DNA from: Cladopsammia gracilis
Taxonomy: Eukaryota > Cnidaria > Anthozoa > Scleractinia > Dendrophylliidae
Length of the DNA stretch: 64,000 bases
Direction: 5' to 3'
Assembly (NCBI GenBank): GCA_022457155.1
Contig: JAJGOT010000121.1
Location: 501,001 to 565,000, forward strand
The notes below the pieces were generated by a model, which was not told the DNA's origin, made no database searches, and saw only the letters and a list, made by a program, of their open reading frames with translations. The position numbers and the translations under genes are program-made. Each line of letters starts with the position of its first letter. Position 1 is the first letter of the stretch. Below are positions 56,582 to 64,000 of the stretch, piece by piece.

Positions 56582-56716
56582 GGCAAAGATCTCATGGATA
56601 TACCCACCAGACCGTGAAACAAAGACTAAACAATAGACTACACGGAAATAATAGATCACAAACAAAGACTATAACAATGGGGAATCGTTGTGTGTATATC
56701 CATGAGATCTTTGCCG
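56582..56716. mobile_element. ~135-bp foldback element
   Basis: GGCAAAGATCTCATGGATAT is mirrored by ATATCCATGAGATCTTTGCC, and AGACTAAACAATAGAC is loosely mirrored inside. Confidence 0.75.
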
Positions 56717-56857
56717 GGACTGGATATATAGGGTAAGCTGACCCAGCCCCCTTGATCTCTGTGTCACTTTTTTTTCCGTTCAATTACTAAATTTCTAAGA
56801 ATTTTTCGAAATAGGCAACCAGATAGCGTTCATTTGGGATTTTCGGGCCAAGACCTC

Positions 56858-56997
56858 AGTCAGTCAGTCAGTCAGTCAGTCAGTCAGTCAGTCAGTCAGT
56901 CAGTCAGTCAGTCAGTCAGTCAGTCAGTCAGTCAGTCAGTCAGTCAGTCAGGCAGGCAGGCAGGCAGTCAGTCATTCCAGTCAGCCAGTCAGTCAGC
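56858..56997 (+). repeat. (CAGT)n tetranucleotide microsatellite
   Basis: About 23 uninterrupted CAGT units, then CAGG and degenerate units. Confidence 0.95.
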
Positions 56998-57234
56998 CAG
57001 CCAGTGGTCGAGTACAATTTTCAAAAAGCCTCAACTTTGTTTCCAAACATCTTTTCAGTCGGACCATGCTGTGTTGTTCCACATTACAGGCAAATACTTT
57101 ACATTTTAACCATAAAAGCCTGACCCCAAATAAAAGAAGTCAGTTTCACTGGACGTGATCGTCAGAATGGATTTTCACCATCCCCTTATATATTTTGGAT
57201 CGTGATGGTGTCTTTTTTTTGGCTGGGGTAGGGA

Positions 57235-57777
57235 TTAAGTGGCTAGAATAAGTTCCTTTTCACTGTCCAACAACAGGTAAGGCTCCGTAGTGTTTGTTTC
57301 TAAACTGGAGTCACTAAAAAATTCAATATTTTGTTCGTTTTGATTTTCATCACCACCACCACCACCATCATCGTCATTGTCATCATCTCTATCAACATTA
57401 ACACTATTATCGTTTTCATAATTATTTTCATCTTCATCACTCTTTGCATTATCATCACCATCATCATCATCATCGTCATCATCGTCATCGTCATCATCAT
57501 CATCGTCATCATCATCGTCATCGTCATCGTCATCATCATCGTCATCATCAGCATCATCATCATCGTCATCATCATCATTATCATCATCATCACCATCGTC
57601 ATCATCATCGTCATTATCGTCATCATCATCATCATTCTCATTTCGTAGCTTACTGCATTTTTCAGATGGTTCTGTGTGATTGTCTTCAGGATTGTTTTCT
57701 TTTTCCTTTTGCACTAAAGCGGCCGCCAATTCCAGTTCCTTCAACTGCCAGGACAAATCACTTTTATGAATTTCAAC
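57235..57777 (-). CDS. SHQ1: SHQ1 last exon with poly-Asp tail
   Basis: Acceptor TGACTTTGTAG, phase 0, 180 codons and TAA. It begins [20 protein letters not shown]; human SHQ1 has LELEELEAAALLVQEEE there, followed by a Ser/Asp/Glu-rich tail. Here the tail is an Asp tract of roughly 75 Asp over about 90 residues, then NxEN-rich and Gly5 segments, ending EKELILAT. The Asp tract is a coding GAT/GAC microsatellite (57440..57640). Confidence 0.85.
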   Translation of the reverse strand, partial: VEIHKSDLSWQLKELELAAALVQKEKENNPEDNHTEPSEKCSKLRNENDDDDDDNDDDDDDGDDDDNDDDDDDDDADDDDDDDDDDDDDDDDDDDDDDDDDDDDDDGDDNAKSDEDENNYENDNSVNVDRDDDNDDDGGGGGDENQNEQNIEFFSDSSLETNTTEPYLLLDSEKELILAT

Positions 57778-60700
57778 CTACAAAGTCACAGGAGCAAAAT
57801 ATGACTGTTACGGCTCAAAAGGATATTAAAAAGAAACTGCTGTATGATGTGTTTAGTCTTACTCTATAGCGGTTCTTATCAGAGTACAGAAATATATGAC
57901 ATCAGACTATGGCTAACAATCGCAAGGGGGGGGGGGGGGGGGGCGAATAGTCTTTCAAATTTCGCGGGTTTCGCTGTCTCGTCTGAGCAGTTCTCTACCT
58001 CTCTTGGGGTGAAAAAAAATCTCGGGCTTGCAAAGACGGGCACAATATAATGAGAACAAACTATTCGCTTCTCGTAGAAAGATGGTAAATTTTAAGCTCG
58101 GTACTGAAATGAGAAAAATGTAGTGCTCATCGTGTCACGAGTGTGGGACAGAAAAAAAATCTGAGTCCCCAACAGACATCGACCTTCTGTACACCGGTCG
58201 GATGCTCTACCCACTGAGCTACGAGAGACTCGTGGCGAGTTAGGCCATATACTAGGTTCACACACTGGTCGGATGCTCTAACCACTGAGCTACGAGAGAC
58301 TCGTGGCGAGCTAGGCCATATACTAGGTTCACACATCGGTCTGAAGCTCTAACCACTGAGCTACGAGAGTCTCGTGGCGAGCTAGGCCATATACTAGGTT
58401 CACACATCGGTCGGAAGCTCTAACCACTGAGCTACGAGAGACTCGTGGTGAGTTAGGCCATATACTAGGTTCATAAATGACATGCGTCTTGCGTACTGCT
58501 AGGATCAGCCATGTCGAAAGCATCATGTGAGGTGATAAATAAAGAAAGATAATAGATGTTAACCTCAGTGATGAAATGGAAAGATGTAATGTTCGTTCAC
58601 TATGAGCTTAAATTCACCATCTTTCTTTCTTAATCCCCACACATGATGCTTTTGACATTGCTCATCCTAGCTATACGCAGGACGCGTGCTTATACGAACC
58701 TACCTCGCCACGAGTCCTTCGCAGCTCAGTGGGTGGAGCATACGACTGTGTACGGAAGGACATTTTCTTTACCCCACGCCCGTGACACGAAGAACATCAT
58801 ATATTTCTCAGTTTGCGGAAAGAAATAAAAAACAAATACACAATACCTGTTCAAGGCTTTGTGCTAAAGAAGAGAGCTTCTTGCGACTGTTTGAAAGAGA
58901 TAAACAAATAGTTACTTGTAAATCATAATGCAGATAAACCCCGCTTTTAGGACACCCGCTTAATGCGGACACCCCATTATTACGCTTTAAATCCTAAAGT
59001 GTGACCAGTGATATGAAAGCCATTGAGCAGCACTTTCCTGTGGTACTGTTTATTATGCTGTACAAGGTGGTTCTAACTTTTGTGTCCGTGGATGAAATCC
59101 TAAAGTTTGACCATTCAAATGAAAGCTACTGAGCAGTACTTTCCTGTGGTACTGTTTATTATGCCGTCAAATAAGGTTGTTCTAACTTTTGAGTCTGCGG
59201 ATGAAATCCTAAAGTGAGACCATTCAAATGAAAGCTACTGAGCAGTACTTTCCTGTAGTGCTGTTTATTATGCTGTACAAGGTGGTTCTAACTTTTGAGT
59301 CTGTGGATGAAATCCTAAAGTGTGACCATTCAAATAAAGTTATTGAGCAGTACGTCTCTGTGGTGCTTCATGTTTTTCAGAATTTTACAAAATAATAGTT
59401 TTTTTCCCCATTTTGTTTCATGCGCGATTAGAATCTTGGGGGGGGGGGGGGGGGGGGACTGATAGGCGGCAAAAAAAAAAAAACCGTTTCGGAATGAGCA
59501 AATAAGAAATAAGGGGAGGGGGATTATAACCGGCATTTTACGGTACCGCTACTATCAAGCTGTTACCTGGCTTTCTGTATCCACACACAGTAGTCGGTCA
59601 GGTAAAGGTCATTTAAAAGATACCACGGGTCCTCCTCACGGCACAAAGCATGAATTTCCAGCAGGCATTTCAAAAGTTGCCGGCGACCTTAAAAACACAG
59701 CGAATAAACGACCTGACTGTTGTTGACGGAATATGGTGGTAAGAACCACGCAAGTATTAATACTTTAGTACGTTTAAACTTTAACATAATGTGTAATTAC
59801 AAATATATAGCATATTCTAACAGAGCTCAATATATAATCTGTTAGTTGGTACCCGAATTTCGCGATTACTACTTCTACCATCACCTAGAAAGAAGGTCCA
59901 ACGTTGTTTCGAGCCCGTTAACGACTGAGAGGCATAAGCTGTAATAAGGCTGTAATGGGGCTAGGAGTTTGTGTAAACATGCAAGGCTCAACTTTACAGG
60001 TTCACGGCTGAGGAAATGCACCTTAGAATAGCTATGAATGTGAACATAACTTGAAATTCGGCACCAGTAGTGTAAACAATTAGTTGTGTGCCAAAACCCG
60101 GGTAAGGTGCCTTGTCACCAAGTGTGAACACTGTGTACTACATAAGGATGGCTATTATCTTCGACCCTGCGTGGCCGTGTGGGCGGCACGGTGGTCTAGT
60201 GGTTAGCGCCTCGGACTTTCAACCTGAAGGTCGGTGGATCGAGCCTGGTCTCTGCCGTCGCGTTGTTTCCTTAGACAAGAAACTTTACTCCACACTGTCT
60301 CTCTCCAACCAGGTGTATAAATGGGTACCGGCGATAAAATGCGGGGGGTAACCCTGCGATGGACTAGCATCCCATCCAGGGGGGAGTAGTATTCCTAGTT
60401 GCTTCATGCTACGGAAACTGGGTTAAGCTCCGGCCGTGTGGGCCATCGTGGCCCGAGTGCGACCTGCGTGGCCGTGAAGAGGATAAACAAAAAGGCAAAA
60501 AATAGCTACATACCGAGTGAGAATATGTTCTTGGTGTCTTCTATGACTGCTGTGATCAGCGACCATTGGCGATGGAGAGGATACGATAGCGAACGACGGG
60601 CACAAGATGTCAGCACGTCGTGGATACTGCTAAACGACTGAGATGAGATAGCGAGAAATACACTAAGAGTGCTATTATGAAGGTAATGACCCCCCTTTTT

Positions 60701-61051
60701 TTAATATTCTGTGTGCATGAAGCTCGCATTACTAGTAAGACGGCACAGGGAAGTTTAAATCTTTTTCTCAATCTTTTTTTTAATTCTGAAAGAGTGGAGG
60801 TTATACCAACAAGACACCATCATTTATGGTGGAGAAGGGAGGTGTCCGAGGAAATATAGTTTTGGCCATTTCCCTTAGGGGAATAAAACCATTGAATGAA
60901 TGGATCACATGGAATGGCTCACAACTGAACGGAAAACCAAAGAAACTTTCAGCACCCAACACACAAGGAACCGCAGGTAAGGATGAATAAGACTTACTTC
61001 AAACCAGGAAAATGTAGAACTTATCCTGGAAATGGTCCATTGAGATTCAAC
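57235..61051 (-). CDS. SHQ1: SHQ1 homologue, C-terminal half (gene span)
   Basis: SHQ1 is the chaperone that holds dyskerin/Cbf5 during assembly of box H/ACA snoRNPs and telomerase. Five exons on minus, 60998..61051, 60514..60637, 59567..59687, 58847..58886 and 57235..57777, join with GT-AG borders and consistent phases (54, 124, 121, 40, 543 nt). Together they read through landmark SHQ1 segments: [89 protein letters not shown], and an acidic tail. No lesion is seen. The N-terminal CS domain and the first half of the SHQ1 domain are not in the recognised exons and probably lie beyond 61051. Confidence 0.87.
57440..57640 (-). repeat. Coding (GAY)n microsatellite in SHQ1
   Basis: Mixed GAT and GAC triplets interrupted by a few GGT, AAT and GCT. 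The antisense frame gives poly-His and is a shadow. Confidence 0.9.
57927..57943 (+). repeat. G homopolymer
   Basis: Uninterrupted G run of about 17 in an SHQ1 intron; length is unreliable. Confidence 0.85.
58138..58465 (-). repeat. 71-bp tandem array of tRNA 5'-half SINE heads
   Basis: Four units with exact 71-bp spacing (CTCGTGG marker at 58229, 58300, 58371, 58442). On minus each carries TCTCGTAGCTCAGTGGTTAG and AGCATCCGACC, a tRNA D-arm/A-box sequence, plus ATATGGCCTA. The unit nearest 58138 continues into a SINE-like body ending CTGTCCCACACTCGTGACAC. A related plus copy lies at 58690..58800. In an SHQ1 intron. Confidence 0.85.
58690..58800 (+). mobile_element. tRNA-derived SINE fragment
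   Basis: CTTCGCAGCTCAGTGGGTGG and ATACGACTGTGTACGG, then CACGCCCGTGACACGAAG, the same body as the minus unit at 58138. Confidence 0.65.
58847..58886 (-). CDS. SHQ1: SHQ1 40-nt exon ([13 protein letters not shown])
   Basis: Acceptor CTCTTTCAAACAG, donor GTATTG. One base completes a Ser, then [13 protein letters not shown], aligning with KSKKLAALTEALKEV of human SHQ1. Ends in phase 0. Confidence 0.8.
58984..59362 (+). repeat. ~107-bp minisatellite, 3.5 copies
   Basis: TTCTAACTTTTG recurs at 59071, 59180 and 59286 (spacing 109 and 106), each unit with GATGAAATCCTAAAGT, ATTCAAATGAAAG and GAGCAGTACTTTCCTG. Same family as 14471..14765 and 54911..55010. Confidence 0.87.
59567..59687 (-). CDS. SHQ1: SHQ1 exon ([15 protein letters not shown])
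   Basis: Acceptor GTGTTTTTAAG, 121 nt, donor GTAACA. It reads [20 protein letters not shown], then [19 protein letters not shown], the best conserved C-terminal SHQ1 block. Two bases are carried to the next exon. Confidence 0.88.
60180..60463 (+). mobile_element. tRNA-derived SINE
   Basis: The head GTGGTCTAGTGGTTAGCGC (A box) and GGTGGATCGAGCC (B-box-like) is followed by a conserved body with GTGTATAAATGGGTACCGG and CCTGCGATGGACTAGCATCC plus CATCCAGGG. Flanked by CTGCGTGGCCGTG at 60167-60179 and 60464-60476, a probable 13-bp target duplication. It lies 50 bp from the SHQ1 exon at 60514. Confidence 0.85.
60514..60637 (-). CDS. SHQ1: SHQ1 exon ([14 protein letters not shown])
   Basis: Acceptor CTATCTCATCTCAG, phase 0, 124 nt, donor GTATGT with one base carried. 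It reads [20 protein letters not shown], then [20 protein letters not shown] and LG. Confidence 0.85.
60998..61051 (-). CDS. SHQ1: SHQ1 exon ([14 protein letters not shown])
   Basis: Acceptor GTGTTATTTTGCAG, 18 codons in phase 0 ([18 protein letters not shown]), donor GTAAGT. Similar WTICKLSPTLSWLD-type sequence occurs in SHQ1. Confidence 0.78.
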
Positions 61052-61268
61052 CTGCAAAATAACACAATTCAAATTCCACGACTGGAAATAGACATTATTT
61101 TGATTTAGTGGAGTTTACAAATTAATCTGACTTTTATCCGAGATATAATAAGCCTATAGGCATGGCGAACTGCCGTGCATTATAGAAGTGGGGCGCCATG
61201 AAATTGTACAGCCGTTTCTAAGTTCTCTTATCTAACTCACAATTCATAAATTTTGAACAAGGAAAATC

Positions 61269-61735
61269 TTAAAGTGCACCTAACTCCCCAATTTTTTTTG
61301 CTTAATCCACTCTATGTACGTTGAACAGTTGAATAGTTAAATATTTCTTGTTTTTAACGTCGCGTTAGTGAGTTATAGAGATTTGAATTTACAAAATGCT
61401 AATCAGATGACGTAAATTCGGGAATCATTTATTATACAACTACTTGTTTTTACCTCCAAGTAATATTTTTTACGAATCAATTGACTATCAACAGTTTATA
61501 TTTGGTACCTCAAATTGATTTTCCTTAAGTTGTATACTACGTATTGGTAATTGACGTAGAAATAATGGAAAATTCCCGAATTGAAGTCATCAAATTAGCA
61601 TTTTGTAAATTCAAATCTCTATAACTCACTAACGCGACGTTAAAAACAAGAAATATTTAACTATTAAACTTTTCAACGTACATAGAGTTGATTAAGCAAA
61701 AAAAAAAAATGGGGGTTAGGTGCACTTTAAGCTTG
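61269..61735. mobile_element. ~467-bp palindromic element
   Basis: TTAAAGTGCACCTAACTCCC and CTATGTACGTTGAACAGTT are mirrored by ACTTTTCAACGTACATAG and GGGGTTAGGTGCACTTTAA. Arms of about 180 bp. A half copy lies at 18236..18490. Confidence 0.85.
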
Positions 61736-62480
61736 TCGGTGGTTTGGAAACCCGATGTAAATAAGCGTAGATTTTGGCGATTTTATTCCTTCGTTTCTCG
61801 GTATTTAATCATCTGTTTAAGAAGCTATATCAAACACTCGAAAGAGTGTTTCATCAGGTATTCAAACACCGCTAAGACAGTTAAAAATACTCGGCAGCGT
61901 CTCGTTTTTTTTTAAAACCACTTCTCGGTGTTTTGATATACTGATGTAACACTATTTCGCATGTTTGATATATTACTTCAAAGTTCACTTAAAACGAACG
62001 AGCTTCTTTGAAACAAAAGGCAAAACATAACAAAATATATCTTTGAGCGAGGGTTGAAAATAATTCCGCAGTTGTTTTGGATTTGCATTGCTACGCTTTG
62101 TGATTGGCTAAAACAATCTCGCGCCACTTTATTAACCAATCTGAAGTAAAACCAAAACCAATCGTGACTTGCTCGCACGCGTTTTCCCGCGCTTGGCGCC
62201 GGATACATGTTTTTGCTTCGAGTTCTGATTGGTTCATTGGAGTGTCTGCGAGTTTTGTGATTGGTCAGAGTAATGGCTTCACCCTGTGTCATCTATTTAC
62301 TTACCGTGTTTTCACCTTCCGTGATTCGGTGATTGTATGCATACGCATAAATGATGTCTACGAGTCCAAGGAATATTGACAGTTCTTCTTTGTTATCTAA
62401 AAGGTTTTCACTTGGTTAAGGGGCACTGGTATGTTGTGTATAAAGTGGGTTTCAATTGAGTGGAAGTCGAAAGTAATTTC
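61736..62480. other. Intergenic or SHQ1 intron; hammerhead-like relic
   Basis: On minus at 61862-61822, CTGATGA is followed by an AACACTC/GAGTGTT stem II, but the expected GAAA reads GATA. A single unit resembling the 49-bp repeat (ACGCGTTTTCCCGCGCTTGG) lies near 62178. No SHQ1 exon was recognised here. Confidence 0.45.
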
Positions 62481-62956
62481 GCAATGAATGAGTTACCAGT
62501 AATCGGATACTGTGTTATGTGCAAAGGGTTCTGGGATCGCTAGGGGGCAAACATTGCAAGTCGCTAGAAGGAAATGTACGGTGTAAAGTTGTTTTTTCGT
62601 CAAAAACTTCGATTTTGGGAAGAGAATAACGCTTTTTCGCTGTTATTTTATCAGAAATGGAGTTGAGCAAAGTTGATACGTGTAAAGTATAAGTTTTTGT
62701 TTGAATAATGTGATAAAATCTATCGATAAACTCTTGCTTACGTAAGGTTGATTGTGAAATCTACATCGAGTACTATTTCGAGACCATGAATGGTCTCGAT
62801 AGTACAGATTTTGGTGTGAATTTGAGGGAAATGACTCAATAAAGCCTTTTTAGTTGTAATAACTTGTGTCGAGTAGTTGGTTTCTTGCAATTAGTAAGCT
62901 CGATACTACATGTACGACGAAGAACATAATTATTAGAAATACGCCCAGCGGCGGTC

Positions 62957-63117
62957 ATGCATTGTGCTGTGTGGGGTTGTGACAACGATCGAAGGTATTC
63001 AGAAAAGCAAATCATTCTTCCTCAGTCACGTTGGAATATATTCTTACTCGCTTAAGAACAAGCAAAATGTATTGTCATGGGCTAGAGCTATTAATCTTGA
63101 TAAATTCAAGGTTATAA
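62957..63117 (+). pseudogene. THAP zinc-finger fragment
   Basis: ATG at 62957 opens MHCAVWGCDNDRRYSEKQII with the CxxxxC start of a THAP domain. A frameshift near 63030 moves to the frame SHVGIYSYSLKNKQNVLSWA, then RAINLDKFKVIM, which supplies the conserved THAP Trp. The sequence stops before the final CxxH. THAP domains occur in P-element-type transposases and host regulators. Confidence 0.6.
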
Positions 63118-63343
63118 TGAGGTTATAGAGACTCTCATTGTCATTGTCGCACATCGAAGAGAAGAGCAGCGCTTTAAAAATTTGTGGGTGTTTCTCAATA
63201 AAACTACTACACAACCTTCGGATTTCCTCGTGTTCTCTATCGTTAATTTCATCCCTCCACCGAGCAATAGCTCGGTAGAAACAATTTCCATCTCCTCGGA
63301 CAACGATTTCTCTCCTTTGTGGGGGTAAAATTCCAGAAGCCAT
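63044..63343 (-). CDS. OTU-family cysteine protease, 5' portion
   Basis: ATG at 63343, frame of 99 codons. REIVVRGDGNCFYRAIARW contains the OTU catalytic Asp-Gly-Asn-Cys motif, followed by the typical helix EEIRRLCSSFIEKHPQIF. The catalytic His region is absent. Similarity ends around FSSMCDNDNE (about 63136), after which the frame overlaps the antisense THAP fragment, so the true exon probably ends there. OTU proteases cleave ubiquitin; OTU genes are also carried by some Helentron-type and other transposons. Confidence 0.7.
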   Translation of the reverse strand: MASGILPPQRREIVVRGDGNCFYRAIARWRDEINDREHEEIRRLCSSFIEKHPQIFKALLFSSMCDNDNESLYNLIITLNLSRLIALAHDNTFCLFLSE

Positions 63344-63819
63344 AATTTGTTATTAACACACGTAACTGAACAGAAAACAATCTCGACACAAGTAATGAAC
63401 ACTGATCATGAAAAGGCATTATTGAGTCATTTCCCTCAAATTCACACCTAAATGTGTAATATTTCGAGACCATAACTTGATGTAAATTTCACATTCAACC
63501 TTTCGCAAGCGAGAGTTTATCGATAGATTTTATCACATTGTTCAAGCAAAAACTTACATTTCCACGCATCAACTTTGCTAAACTCCATTTCTGATAAAAT
63601 AACGGCGAAAAAGCGTTATTCTTTTTTCAAAATCGACGTTTTTGATGAAAAAACAACTTTACACCACACATTTCCTTCTGGCGACTTGCAATGTTTGCCC
63701 CCTAGCGATCCCAGAACCCTTTGCACATAACACAGTATCCGATTACTGGTAACTCATTCATTGCTTTGGTTTTGCATCACTACGCTTTGTCACTTACTCG
63801 CACGTGTTTTCCCGCGCTT

Positions 63820-64000
63820 GGCGTCGGCTATGATGTAATCGTTTCGAGTTCACGCGTTTTCCCGCGCTTGGCACCGGCTACATGTATTTGTTTCGAGTTC
63901 ACGCGTTTTCCCGCGCTTGGCGCCGGCTACATGTATTTGTTTCGAGTTCACGCGTTTTCCCGCGCTTGGCGCCGGCTACATGTATTTGTTTAGAGTTCAC
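63820..64000 (+). repeat. 49-bp tandem repeat, at least 3 units, runs off the window
   Basis: CACGCGTTTTCCCGCGCTTGG starts units at 63851, 63900 and 63949, each followed by C-CCGGCTACATGTATTTG and TTTCGAGTT. A degenerate unit precedes at 63802. Unit spacing is exactly 49 bp. Confidence 0.92.

Larger units (their letters stand above)
62481..63764. mobile_element. Long-inverted-repeat element carrying THAP and OTU fragments
   Basis: The left arm 62481..62851 and right arm 63411..63764 are inverted copies. The outer 26 bp (GCAATGAATGAGTTACCAGT plus AATCGG) pair perfectly, and the inner ends read TTTGAGGGAAATGACTCAAT and ATTGAGTCATTTCCCTCAAA. The arms enclose a plus THAP-like fragment (62957..63117) and a minus OTU exon (63136..63343). 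This resembles an internally deleted DNA transposon with ~360-bp TIRs. No target duplication was established. Confidence 0.8.

Noticed and set aside
57235..57777. Coral skeletal aspartate-rich protein
   Set aside because: The flanking [13 protein letters not shown] and the upstream exons identify the C-terminus of SHQ1; there is no signal peptide.
57444..57869. Open frame of poly-His on plus
   Set aside because: Antisense shadow of the SHQ1 Asp tract; the minus frame has splice sites and conserved flanking sequence.

Overview
This window reads as nuclear DNA of an animal, most likely an anthozoan cnidarian (stony coral or sea anemone). It is AT-rich, has long GT-AG introns, and carries recognisable animal genes among many Penelope-like retroelements (PLEs) with GIY-YIG endonucleases and many foldback or terminal-inverted-repeat (TIR) DNA elements. 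The anthozoan assignment is an inference from repeat style; no organellar, rRNA or taxon-specific marker is present.

Four host genes were found by splicing small exons whose reading phases agree. (1) 4019..8357, plus: the 3' end of an EEA1-like FYVE gene, with a coiled-coil exon, a FYVE finger split over three exons, and a short last exon. (2) 11701..16994, minus: a KIN (KIN17) homologue that looks like an intron-bearing pseudogene. Exon 1 carries a 79-bp foldback MITE with a 9-bp target duplication and a 1-bp deletion; a KOW-region exon has a TGA; a 29-bp minisatellite has grown over a splice donor; the middle exons were not found. (3) 30362..53738, minus: a membrane-anchored copper amine oxidase in four exons with exact phase agreement (about 792 aa), followed by a tandem array of partial copies of its terminal exon (27.4-30.0 kb). 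(4) 57235..61051, minus: the C-terminal half of SHQ1 in five exons, whose acidic tail is encoded by a GAT/GAC microsatellite.

The rest is mobile and repetitive DNA. There are PLE open reading frames or fragments at 3..1544, 4345..4640, 18998..19812 and 21048..22386. Hammerhead ribozyme motifs of the PLE type lie near 1775, 6745, 9155, 22447 and 26142, with degenerate ones near 20910 and 61822. Large palindromes lie at 2318..3972 and 22857..25733. A TIR element containing a tRNA-like Pol III promoter occurs twice (18600..18996 and 24420..24821). Three copies of a ~540-bp element lie around the amine oxidase introns, together with nested insertions at 35617..37885, subterminal-repeat and hAT/piggyBac-like elements, SINEs, satellites and microsatellites.

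The most unusual object is 62481..63764: two ~360-bp inverted arms enclosing a THAP-type zinc-finger fragment on plus and an OTU-protease 5' exon on minus, facing each other. It looks like an internally deleted copy of a larger transposon that encodes both. The host genes share no obvious pathway (endosome tethering, DNA/RNA-binding repair factor, amine oxidation, box H/ACA snoRNP assembly) and appear independently transcribed.
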